Origin: Luteitalea sp. | Lineage (GTDB): Bacteria; Acidobacteriota; Vicinamibacteria; Vicinamibacterales; Vicinamibacteraceae | Length of the DNA stretch: 64,000 bases | NCBI GenBank assembly: GCA_009377495.1 | Contig: WHTZ01000020.1 | Location: forward strand, 24,693 to 88,692 | Direction of reading: 5' to 3' | Shown here: one piece after another, positions 45,350 to 53,490 of the stretch | How positions within the stretch are numbered: position 1 is the first letter of the stretch | Layout of the letters: each line of letters starts with the position of its first letter | Translations under genes and position numbers: made by a program | The notes under the pieces: generated by a model | The model's input: only the letters and a program-made list of their open reading frames with translations | The model's database searches: none | What the model was told of the DNA's origin: nothing

Positions 45350-45985
45350 CTACAGCACAGCAAGCGAGTAGCTCGTGCTGCGACCGCCAGCCGGATTGCG
45401 TACCAGCACTCCGTGCTCGACGAGCTGCTGGATGTCTCGCAATGCCGTGTCCTGCGAGCTCTTCGTCAGCGCCGCCCACGTCGATGTCGTCAGCTTACCT
45501 TCGAAGCCGTCCAGCAGTCGGTTGATCACCAGCCGCTGACGTTCGTTCAGGGGCACGTCGCGCAGCTTCTCCCAATAGCGCGCCTTGGCGATCACGCCGG
45601 ATAGAGCGGTCTGCGCACCCTCAATCGCGCGCGTCAGGCAGCGGAGAAACCACTCCATCCATGACGTGATCTCCATCGTCCCCTGTTGCGTCTGCTCGAG
45701 CATTCGGTAGTAGTCGGCGCGCTCCTGACGGATCTGCGCCGACATGCTGTAGAACCGTTGCGAGCTCCCCTCCGATCTCGCCAGGGCCTTGTCGGCGATC
45801 GCCCGCGCGATCCGGCCGTTGCCGTCGCCGAACGGGTGAATCGTCACGAACCACAGGTGCGCCTGTGCGGCCCTCAGCACTGGTTCGGTCGTCACGTCGC
45901 CGTTGAACCACTCGAGGAAGCGACGCATCTCTTCTCCCAACCGTGTCGCCGCTGGCGCTGCAAAGTGCACCCGCTCACGTCCCAC
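45350..45985 (-). CDS. Fic-domain protein, 5'-truncated
   Basis: A 211-residue remnant with an intact Fic core: FVTIHPFGDGNGRIARAIAD, with catalytic His50 in HPFxxGNGR, and a C-terminal winged-helix region (LTTSTWAALTKSSQDTALRDIQQLVEHGVL). Fic enzymes transfer AMP to proteins. Relatives are about 330-380 residues and have a further N-terminal part before the GRERVHF stretch, which is missing here. Upstream in frame the sequence is non-homologous, and another frame holds the end of an SRPBCC gene. The start (GTG 45985) is therefore only the first available codon. It may be inactive or may lack regulation by an inhibitory helix. Confidence 0.7.
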   Translation of the reverse strand: MGRERVHFAAPAATRLGEEMRRFLEWFNGDVTTEPVLRAAQAHLWFVTIHPFGDGNGRIARAIADKALARSEGSSQRFYSMSAQIRQERADYYRMLEQTQQGTMEITSWMEWFLRCLTRAIEGAQTALSGVIAKARYWEKLRDVPLNERQRLVINRLLDGFEGKLTTSTWAALTKSSQDTALRDIQQLVEHGVLVRNPAGGRSTSYSLAVL

Positions 45986-46009
45986 AAGCCAGTATTCACC
46001 GCATGTTCT

Positions 46010-46425
46010 GCGGCGATTAGCAAGCTATTCTCCGCAAACCAGCCGCTAGGTGCGGCCACCTTCCCAAATCGTTCCGCGAGCACGTTCAGGTACCACGTCC
46101 AGCCGTCGTTGTGTCCCCGTCCCATTTCATCGTCGGGCACGTTGGCGTGATGAAACGTGACTTCGGTGCCGACGTCGTGCGGCGAGAGCGTGACCGTGAC
46201 GATTGTCTCCAGGCCGCGCGTCGCCTCCGAGACCCACGTGTGCTCGATCGCACGGCCCCGGTCGAGGCGGATGAAGCGGCCGTAATGGGGCGTTCACGCA
46301 TTTCCGCCCAACTCGTAGCAGTCGCTGACCTGATGAGCGGGGCCCCAGAGCCTCGAGTGCTCGGCTGGTCGTCGCCAGCGGCGCATGGCGGTGGCCAGCC
46401 GTCGCCTCGCGACGGAACTCGGCGG
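46010..46425 (-). pseudogene. SRPBCC/AHSA1-domain gene, disrupted
   Basis: Translating the minus strand in one frame gives HYGRFIRLDRGRAIEHTWVS, then TRGLETIVTVTLSPHDVGTE and VTFHHANVPDDEMGRGHNDG, a typical END of an AHSA1/SRPBCC domain. An in-frame TGA lies at 46294-46296. Before it, RLWGPAHQVSDCYELGGNA resembles the RxWGP entry of the domain. No start codon survives downstream of the stop. The 3' end runs into the truncated Fic gene, so two broken genes are joined here. Confidence 0.65.
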
Positions 46426-46518
46426 GCGACAATGGTCGCGACCGTCGTGCTCGCGTGCGGAGCGTGGACGCTGGTGCGGACCGAGGGCATAACTGGCGAC
46501 GTGGTTTCGATGCCCTGA

Positions 46519-48015
46519 TCATTCGTCGCGAGACTCGCCGACGGCCGCAGCTAGCTCCGCGGCGGATTCCTCTACGGCCGCCTCCTCCTCGGTCGCCGAG
46601 ATGCGACCGCCATCGTCTGCGCCGGCTTTCTTGCGGCGCGGCCGGATGTCATACCGCTTGATCATCTCATTGAGTGTCGTCGGCTTGATACGGAGGAGCT
46701 CCGCAGCCTTCTTCTGGACGCCGGATGCGGCTTCGAGCGTCGCCTCGATGAGCTGTCGCTCGAAATTGCCCGTGACCTCCTTGAACGAAATTCCCTCAGG
46801 CGGTACGACGATGGAAGGAAGCTGGAAGCGACGCTGGCCCTTGACGTAATCCGGAATGAGATCCGGCCCAATCCGCGCGCCCGAGCACAGGACAACGGCG
46901 CGTTCGACAACGTTCTCCAGCTCGCGCACGTTGCCGGGCCAGTCGTACTCCATCAGCAGGTCCAGCGCTTCCGGCAGCAACTCGATGCCCTGTCGATTGT
47001 TCTCCTCGCCGTACTTGTCTAGGAAGTGCTGCACGAGCAGCGCGATGTCCTCCTTGCGCTCCCGAAGGGGCGGCAGTGCGACGGTGATGACATGCAACCG
47101 GTAGTAGAGGTCTTCGCGAAACTTGCCCTCGTCGGTGAGCTGTCGCAGGTCGACGTTCGTCGCGGCAATGATACGCGCATCGACTTTGATGTTTTCGACA
47201 CCACCGAGACGCATGAACTCGCGCTCCTGCATCACGCGCAACAGCTTGGCCTGCGTCTCCACCGGCACCGTGCCGATCTCGTCGAAGAAGATGCTCCCTT
47301 TGTCGGCAATCTCGAACAGACCTTTCTTCTGCGCGATGGCGCCCGTGAACGCGCCTTTGACGTGACCGAATAGGTTCGACTCCAGCAGGTCGGGCGGCAG
47401 ATTGCCCGAGTTCACCGTCACGAATGCCCGCTCGGCTCGTGTGGAGTGCGTGTGCAGGGCGCGTGCGACGAGCTCCTTCCCCGTGCCGCTCTCGCCGCAG
47501 ACGAGGACCGTCGATCGGCTCGGCGCCACCTGGATGATGAGGTTGAACACCTCGCGCATCTTCGAGCTGCGACCAATGATGCTGGCGAACTTGGTGGCGC
47601 CGTGCTGCAGGCTTTGTTTGAGCGCGCGGTTCTCGTTGACCAGATGCCGGCGCTCGACGGCGTTTCGAAGGACAACGAGCACCTCGTCGTTCTTGAACGG
47701 CTTGGAGATGTAGTCGAACGCACCGCGCTTCATCGCCGCGATCGCGGTCTCCACCGATGCAAAGGCGGTGAGCATCAGCACCGGAAGCTCCTCGTCCATC
47801 CTCTTGAGCTCCTCGAGTGTGCCGATGCCGTCGAGGCCTGGCATCATGACGTCGACGATGGCCGCATCGAAGGGAATGGAGCGGGCGATCTCGAGGCCTT
47901 CGGTCCCACTCGCGGCCAGCCGCACTTGGTACCCCGAGCGCGTCAGGAGCGCCTCGAGCACCTCTCGCATCACCTCTTCATCGTCAATAACTAGGACAGT
48001 GCCGTGCTGCTTCAT
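46519..48015 (-). CDS. Sigma-54-dependent response regulator (NtrC family)
   Basis: A 498-residue activator. Receiver domain 1-120 with Asp55 ([13 protein letters not shown]) and Lys105. The AAA+ domain, about 145-385, has Walker A GESGTGKE (174-181), the sigma-54 contact loop GAFTGA (221-226) and the Walker B region [12 protein letters not shown] Fis-type helix-turn-helix sits near 440-475 ([26 protein letters not shown]). The tail is acidic and Ala/Glu-rich. The ATG at 48015 begins [14 protein letters not shown]; the longer upstream frame is repeat. It should be activated by the adjacent kinase and drive promoters with -24/-12 elements, none of which I could assign here. Confidence 0.95.
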   Translation of the reverse strand: MKQHGTVLVIDDEEVMREVLEALLTRSGYQVRLAASGTEGLEIARSIPFDAAIVDVMMPGLDGIGTLEELKRMDEELPVLMLTAFASVETAIAAMKRGAFDYISKPFKNDEVLVVLRNAVERRHLVNENRALKQSLQHGATKFASIIGRSSKMREVFNLIIQVAPSRSTVLVCGESGTGKELVARALHTHSTRAERAFVTVNSGNLPPDLLESNLFGHVKGAFTGAIAQKKGLFEIADKGSIFFDEIGTVPVETQAKLLRVMQEREFMRLGGVENIKVDARIIAATNVDLRQLTDEGKFREDLYYRLHVITVALPPLRERKEDIALLVQHFLDKYGEENNRQGIELLPEALDLLMEYDWPGNVRELENVVERAVVLCSGARIGPDLIPDYVKGQRRFQLPSIVVPPEGISFKEVTGNFERQLIEATLEAASGVQKKAAELLRIKPTTLNEMIKRYDIRPRRKKAGADDGGRISATEEEAAVEESAAELAAAVGESRDE

Positions 48016-48027
48016 GGCTCCCTTACG

Positions 48028-48182
48028 AAGGGGTAAAGGGATAGAGCGGTAAAGGGGTAGAGGGATTGGCGGGCAAGTGACGTCGGAGGTGCACGTCGGT
48101 ACTTGCATCTTCCCGCCCGCTTACCCCTCTACCCTTCTATCCCTTTACCCTTTACCCTTTACCCTCTATCCCTTTACCCCTT
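48028..48182. repeat. Large inverted repeat of GGGTAAA-type heptads between kinase and regulator
   Basis: The left arm (48028-48066) is purine-rich on the plus strand, with GGGGTAAAGGGATAGAG. The right arm (48121-48182) is its complement, extended by more units; on the minus strand it has GGG tracts at period 7 with TAAA spacers. Between them lie GGCGGGCAAGT and ACTTGC..CCCGCC, a second inner stem. The right arm overlaps the end of the kinase gene and supplies its last codons and stop. Confidence 0.85.
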
Positions 48183-51100
48183 CACTGCGCCTTGCCCCCG
48201 AGGCTGCGGCACGAGGGAAGGTCAGCGTGAACTTCGTACCCTGGCCCGGCATCGTCTCACAGGTAATCGCGCCGTCATGGTCGTGCACGATGCCGTACGT
48301 GATGGAAAGGCCCAACCCCGTGCCGTGGCCAATGGGCTTCGTCGTGAAGAACGGGTCATAGATGCGCGAGAGGTGCTCGCTTGGGATGCCGCCGCCCGTG
48401 TCAGCAAGCTCTATGGTGACCTCGGTCTCACTGGTGCGTGTGACCAGCGAGAGCCAGCCCCCTTTCGGCATGGCGTCGCGCGCGTTCAGAAACAGGTTGA
48501 GGAAGACCTGTTGCAGCTTGTGCTCCACGGCCTTGATGACCGGCGCCTCGCCACCAAACGCTTTCCGAACCTGAATGCGGCTCGTTCGAAATTGGTGCTC
48601 GACGAGCGAGAGCACGTCATTGATCACGACGTGCACGTCGAGCGGCTCGGCATCGACCTGCGCGGGTCTCGCCAGGTTCAGCAAGCCATTCACGATCTTC
48701 GCCGCGCGGAAGGTCTGGCGCTCGATTTTCTCGAGGAGCCGCCTCTTGGGATCCCGGGGGTCCGACTGTTCGAGGAGCATCTGCGTGAAGCTCGAGATTC
48801 CGGTGAGCGGCGTGTTGACCTCGTGCGCCACCCCGGCGGCAAGCAAGCCGAGCGATGCCATCTTCTCCGAGATCTGGAGTTGCTCCTCGAGCTGCACCCG
48901 CTGCGTGATGTCCTCGATGATGAGAATCGTGCCGGCCGTCTCCCCCTCGGGTGTGCGCACGGGCGCCGTCGCCGCATTGACCAACACGGTGCGTGCTTCG
49001 TACTGGTGGCGGGACGTCAGCGGCACGCGATACGCGAACGCCGGCCCACCGCCTTGCTGCGCACGGCGGAGGGTGTCGAGAAACGCTGGATCGAACAGCT
49101 CGTCGAGCCGCCGCCCGATGGCTGCCGCCGCGCTCAACCCATGGAGCTGCTCCATCGAGACGTTCCAGCGAACGACGCGGTCGTCGAGATCGCTCACCAG
49201 GAGGCCGTCCTGCAGCGACTGCAGCACGTTCTCGTTGAAGCCGCGCAAGCGATCCAGCTCGCGCGCTTTCTCGTGCAACTGATGATAGAGGCGGCCGTTC
49301 TCGATGGCCGTGGCCACCTGACCCGCAACCGCCGTGAGCAGCGCCATGTCCTCGCTGCTCAAGGGCTCGCCGGTCGGCCGCGCACCCAGCGCCATGACGG
49401 CGATGAGCCCTTCCTTCGAGTGACAGGGCACGAAGTAGTGCACACCCTGATCGCGCCAGCTCCGCACCTCGTCGGCGCTGAACCGGCGTGCCGTCAGCAG
49501 CTCATCGAGGGCAACGGCCTGACCGGAGGCGAGCCACTCGCCAATGCCCGACTCACGGGGCAGCCGCACGGTCTCGCCCTCGAACCCGTGTGCGCGAATG
49601 GTGGCCAGCGCACCCGGCTGATCCAGCGAGGCGGAGAGCGGCGTCGAGAGCAGCGCCATGCGATCCACATCCAGCGTCTCCATGACGCGATGGACGAGGC
49701 GCTCACTCAAGCGATGGATGTCCAGATCGCGGTTGAGGTCGCGGGCAAAGCCGACCAGCGCGCGCCGGTAGTCATAGCGACCGCGATAATGCGCCCGGTC
49801 GAGGGCGGTTTGAATGGCGTTCTTCACGATGGGCGCGAGCAAAACGACCACCAGCGTGGCGAGAACCGCAATGACCGAGTTGGTCGGCTGCGAGCCACCG
49901 AGGAACAGCTCGCTCGCCAGCTTCAGCAGCACCGCATAGATCGCGGCAATGGCTGCAATCGCCGTGGCGGACACCAGCGTGCGCTTGATGATGACCTCGA
50001 CGTCCATGAGGCGGTAGCGCACCACAGCCGAGGCAAATGCCAGCGGGACCAACGCCAGCGGGATGGCCAGCAACCCGACCTGAGCCCACGGCTCGAAGCC
50101 AAGCATCCACGGCACGCTGTAGCCGAGGACGAACGGCAGGGCCCCCAGCGTCGTGCCCCAGACGATCCAGCGAAGCTGCCGACGCGCCGTCACCGAGCGC
50201 ATGCGACGCAGCGCGTGCACCATGATGGCGAGCCCAATGAGGAGCCCGGCCGTCAGGTACACCATCTCCAAGCGATCAATTCTCTCGAGCAGCCGTGAGA
50301 ACGTCTCGCCGCTCACCTCCCGAGCGAACAGGACCGCGCGAGCACCGCCTAGCAGCACAGCCGGTGCATACATGAGCGGGACGAGCGTGCGGCCCGCCAC
50401 CGTGCGCGCCCACGGGTTCGGCCGTTCCGGAAAGACCAGGGCAAAATGCATGAACAACGGGGGCAGCGCCAACATGGCGACGACATCCGCCCAGTAGTAC
50501 ACCCAGTCGAGGCGATCGAGCTTGCCCGTGTAAGAGAAGGCGCAGATGCCAAAGAAGGCGATGGTGAGCCAGAAGAAGTGCAGCGTGGCTTGATGATGGG
50601 GCCGCTGCAGCCGGATGGAACAGCCGACGAGCAGGGTGAAGATGCCGACGACCGCGAACGGGAAGTAGACCGACCGATGACCGGCGGGGATTGGCGCGAG
50701 CGTGATCGTGCGAATGCTCGGGCCGGCGGCGCTGCGAACTCGATACTGGAGCTCGGTACCCCTGGTGCTCCCGTGCTGCCAGTTGAAGACCTGTTCGACC
50801 CGATCGATGCGCTGTTCGTTGATGGCAAGCAGGAGGTCACCGGGCTGCAGGCCGGCGCGGGCGCCCGCGCTGTCGGCCGCCACCTCCGCCGCTATGACGC
50901 CCTCGGGGCGGTCCTCCCACAGCGCGCCATCCTCGACCTCCCGCCAGGTCGCCTGGGCGAAGAAATTGCTGACGGCCAGCGCCAGCAGTGCGGCCACCAC
51001 GAGCACCGCGACCGTGCCGTGCACCCAAGGGCCGAAGCGCGCGCGAATCGTCGCCGAGGTCTGCAAAAGGCGGTCGACCATGGACAGAGCCCGCACCGGC

Positions 51101-51192
51101 AGACCGCCAAACGTGTCGTGCAGCGGCCGAATTGTGGGGCGTGTCACGGACGAAGCAAAGGACATACCACGACCGGCTCTCGCTTTGCTCAC
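48166..51192 (-). CDS. Membrane histidine kinase with PDZ, GAF and PAS domains
   Basis: A protein of up to 1008 residues. One helix near 60-80 is followed by a PDZ-like domain (GVIAAEVAADSAGARAGLQPGDLLLAINEQRID). About seven to eight membrane helices span 165-460. A GAF domain follows (FARDLNRDLDIHRLSERLV to AVAGQVATAIENGRLYHQ), then PAS (NENVLQSLQDGLLVSDLDDRV). The kinase core has H-box GLLAAGVAHEVNTPLTGISS, N-box NLFLNARDAMPKGG and G-boxes DTGGGIP and GHGTGLGLSI. The GTG start at 51192 has AAAGG upstream; Met at 51081 is an alternative. The sensed signal is unknown. It is the evident partner of the sigma-54 regulator 150 bases downstream. The C-terminal GVKG and stop are written by the heptad repeat. 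Confidence 0.93.
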   Translation of the reverse strand: MSKARAGRGMSFASSVTRPTIRPLHDTFGGLPVRALSMVDRLLQTSATIRARFGPWVHGTVAVLVVAALLALAVSNFFAQATWREVEDGALWEDRPEGVIAAEVAADSAGARAGLQPGDLLLAINEQRIDRVEQVFNWQHGSTRGTELQYRVRSAAGPSIRTITLAPIPAGHRSVYFPFAVVGIFTLLVGCSIRLQRPHHQATLHFFWLTIAFFGICAFSYTGKLDRLDWVYYWADVVAMLALPPLFMHFALVFPERPNPWARTVAGRTLVPLMYAPAVLLGGARAVLFAREVSGETFSRLLERIDRLEMVYLTAGLLIGLAIMVHALRRMRSVTARRQLRWIVWGTTLGALPFVLGYSVPWMLGFEPWAQVGLLAIPLALVPLAFASAVVRYRLMDVEVIIKRTLVSATAIAAIAAIYAVLLKLASELFLGGSQPTNSVIAVLATLVVVLLAPIVKNAIQTALDRAHYRGRYDYRRALVGFARDLNRDLDIHRLSERLVHRVMETLDVDRMALLSTPLSASLDQPGALATIRAHGFEGETVRLPRESGIGEWLASGQAVALDELLTARRFSADEVRSWRDQGVHYFVPCHSKEGLIAVMALGARPTGEPLSSEDMALLTAVAGQVATAIENGRLYHQLHEKARELDRLRGFNENVLQSLQDGLLVSDLDDRVVRWNVSMEQLHGLSAAAAIGRRLDELFDPAFLDTLRRAQQGGGPAFAYRVPLTSRHQYEARTVLVNAATAPVRTPEGETAGTILIIEDITQRVQLEEQLQISEKMASLGLLAAGVAHEVNTPLTGISSFTQMLLEQSDPRDPKRRLLEKIERQTFRAAKIVNGLLNLARPAQVDAEPLDVHVVINDVLSLVEHQFRTSRIQVRKAFGGEAPVIKAVEHKLQQVFLNLFLNARDAMPKGGWLSLVTRTSETEVTIELADTGGGIPSEHLSRIYDPFFTTKPIGHGTGLGLSITYGIVHDHDGAITCETMPGQGTKFTLTFPRAAASGARRSEGVKG

Positions 51193-51355
51193 CTGGAACC
51201 TTTAAACGCAGGCGTTTGCAAGCGACGATTCAGAGTAGATGCAGACACGGCTCCAAGAATTGAGTATGGTCTGTCCAAGAATTTGAATCAAGCAGGCGAG
51301 ACGTGAAGGGGCGCGCCGCAGGGTGGTAAAAGCGCAAAGGTCACGAAGCTGCCAA

Positions 51356-51375
51356 GGCGCGGCTACAGCCGCGCC
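51356..51375. repeat. Short GC palindrome
   Basis: GGCGCGGCT (51356-51364), AC, AGCCGCGCC (51367-51375), in the 215-base gap between kinase and receptor genes, 32 bases past the receptor stop on the minus strand. It could act as a terminator. The rest of 51193-51407 shows nothing else. Confidence 0.7.
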
Positions 51376-51407
51376 CTACCGCCACCCTCAGCCTGGTGGC
51401 TTCTCGG

Positions 51408-53351
51408 CTAGAAGCGCACGACCAGGCCTCCGACCATGCGCTTGGGCGGTCGGACGACTAACAGCTCGTCGTACAGCGACCCTCCGGCAACGCTCTCTCG
51501 GAAGAGATTCCGCACCGAGACCAGCGCCTCCCAACGTGCTTGGCCGGTTCTCAGAAACGGGAGGTGCTGCCTAACCTGCACATCGAAGCGATACGCGAGG
51601 CCCGGCTCGGCATCTGGCACGTCGCGGTCGGTGAACGCGGAGTTGATCTTGTAAACCGCCACAACGTTCGTCTGAGTCTGAGGGACGTCGGTGGCAACGG
51701 TGGCGGTCACGTCATGAATGCGCTCGTGACCTACGCGCACCGCGTCCGGTGCCCAGACGAGGAGTAGCGCCTTGTCGCCAACGCTCTCCCACTCGGCGGC
51801 CGCCACCGAGTACTCCAGCTCGCCGCGCACGCGGCCAGCCACCGGCCGTGCGACGCTGAACCCCCAGCCCGCCGTCGTGAGGTTACCCGCATTCGCCACG
51901 CGATAGTGCCCGAGGTCCGCGTCCACGGGCTCGCCCGCATCGGCCGCGTTGAACAGCGACACGAGCTGGTTGTCGATGGCCTGCTCGAAGCGTCGCACGC
52001 CTAGCACGAAGGAGGCGATCTCCCGTTCGATGCCGAACTCGACGTGTCGCGTCCGCTCGACGCTGAAGCTGCTTTGCTCGCCCAGCGGTGCGAAGGTTCG
52101 CTGCGGCGGGAGCACGAAGCTCGTCATGCCCCGCGGCTCGAACTCCTCAGCGCCCGGCGCCAGCATCTGTTGTGACACCGCCGCACGAACCCACGTATCA
52201 GCAATTGGTGAGAATGCGAACGCCATTGAGGGGCTGAACAGCCCTTCACGATCGAGATAGTCGTGCCACGCGTACCGTCCACCGTAAGTGAGCATCGCAC
52301 GGCGTGAGAGCATCCACCGGTCGAAGGCCTGCACGACCCCGACGCTGCGGCTCTGCTCGTCGATGGCGAAGAGCGCCGCGGGCGTGTCCTCGTCGTACTG
52401 CTGCGAGCCGAACGATGCTCCCAGGTTAAGCGCGTGTCCGCTGGACGGCGTGCGTGTATAGGCGCCAGCGAGGATCCAGGACGAGATGTCGCCGCGCGTG
52501 AGGGCGCCTTGCACCTCCCACCGCCCATTACGGCCAACGGGCGCCCCAACCGTGCCGTACGCGACGCCGCGCGGCGTATGCTCAGCCGATAGCCAATCGA
52601 ACGGGCCGTCACCGTCGAAGTGGCTCGCGGTCAGCAAGCGGAACTGACCGGACAGCGCCGCATCGTTCGCGAACAGCGTCGGGCGACGTCCGGGTGACCC
52701 GAGCATGCGGTGCGCGAGGGTCGTCGGCTCGACCATCTGCACACCGTCGTCTCGGGTCGCGCTCGCCGCGGCAACCTCGCCGTCCGAGCTGCGAAGCACC
52801 GAACGCCTCATGTGACGCATGCGCCACGCGCGCGCGCTGTCGTCATGCGCATCAGGCTCCGCATCCTCTGGCGGTCGCTCGACGGCGCCGGGACGCGGCG
52901 CGGATCCTCCGAACCCTGCCGTTAGGACCGACGTGGATCGCGATGTCGCTCTGGCGCCGCTCAGGCGAGCCAGCTTGAAGACCTCCCGCGCCGTGACCGT
53001 TGGGCCCACCTCGATCTCTCCGCGCAGGGATGCGCCGTAGCCAGGTAGTTGGGCACGGAGGAGATACGTGCCGAGGGGGACAGCGGAGAAGGCGAATCGG
53101 CCTCGCGGGTCTGTCAGCGTGAACAGCGCGTCCGGTCCAAAGGCGGAGACCGCAACGCCGAGGAGGGGAGCACCGTTGTCGTCCGTGACAACGCCTTCAA
53201 TCCGGCCGGATGCCAGCGTACTCGTGCGGAGCGAGAGCGTTGATGCGGCGTCTGCCCTCGGCGAGCGCGAAACCGGCTGCGCGCCGCCGGGAATCACCCA
53301 GCCCAGCACACCCACCATCACTGCCGCGACGAGGACGGGCTGACGATGCAT
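51408..53351 (-). CDS. Carboxypeptidase-regulatory domain outer-membrane protein (TonB-receptor-like, no clear plug)
   Basis: A 647-residue secreted protein. Signal peptide MHRQPVLVAAVMVGVLGWVIPGGAQ; CarboxypepD_reg-like domain at about 48-125 (GRIEGVVTDDNGAPLLGVAV to DPRGRFAFSAVPLGTYLLRA). Then comes a charged linker rich in Asp/Glu/Arg, and from about 230 a beta-barrel-like region (FRLLTASHFDGDGPFDWLSA) ending MVGGLVVRF with a terminal Phe. A typical plug domain is missing, so it resembles a barrel of the TonB-dependent class reduced in size. AGAGGGGGG precedes the ATG. Function unknown, but outer-membrane location is likely. Confidence 0.75.
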   Translation of the reverse strand: MHRQPVLVAAVMVGVLGWVIPGGAQPVSRSPRADAASTLSLRTSTLASGRIEGVVTDDNGAPLLGVAVSAFGPDALFTLTDPRGRFAFSAVPLGTYLLRAQLPGYGASLRGEIEVGPTVTAREVFKLARLSGARATSRSTSVLTAGFGGSAPRPGAVERPPEDAEPDAHDDSARAWRMRHMRRSVLRSSDGEVAAASATRDDGVQMVEPTTLAHRMLGSPGRRPTLFANDAALSGQFRLLTASHFDGDGPFDWLSAEHTPRGVAYGTVGAPVGRNGRWEVQGALTRGDISSWILAGAYTRTPSSGHALNLGASFGSQQYDEDTPAALFAIDEQSRSVGVVQAFDRWMLSRRAMLTYGGRYAWHDYLDREGLFSPSMAFAFSPIADTWVRAAVSQQMLAPGAEEFEPRGMTSFVLPPQRTFAPLGEQSSFSVERTRHVEFGIEREIASFVLGVRRFEQAIDNQLVSLFNAADAGEPVDADLGHYRVANAGNLTTAGWGFSVARPVAGRVRGELEYSVAAAEWESVGDKALLLVWAPDAVRVGHERIHDVTATVATDVPQTQTNVVAVYKINSAFTDRDVPDAEPGLAYRFDVQVRQHLPFLRTGQARWEALVSVRNLFRESVAGGSLYDELLVVRPPKRMVGGLVVRF

Positions 53352-53377
53352 CGTTACCCCCCTCTTGGAACCTCGCC

Positions 53378-53407
53378 GCGCGGCCTGAGCCTGCCGAAGG
53401 GCCGCGC
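53378..53407. repeat. REP palindrome of the GCCTGAGCCTGCCGAAGGGC type
   Basis: GCGCGGCC (53378-53385) and GGCCGCGC (53400-53407) pair; the centre reads TGAGCCTGCCGAAG. It lies in the leader of the receptor-like gene and is related to the copy at 54735-54757. Confidence 0.65.
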
Positions 53408-53490
53408 GTGCTACGTCCCTCGTGAGGACCAGGCCCGGGTTGCAGCTTCAAAACACCGCGTGTGGAGACCCCGGGCTCGTTCCCCCTATT

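Noticed and set aside
48103..50298. A 731-residue plus-strand ORF
   Set aside because: It is the antisense of the histidine kinase, whose H, N and G boxes are intact. High GC keeps the opposite frame open.
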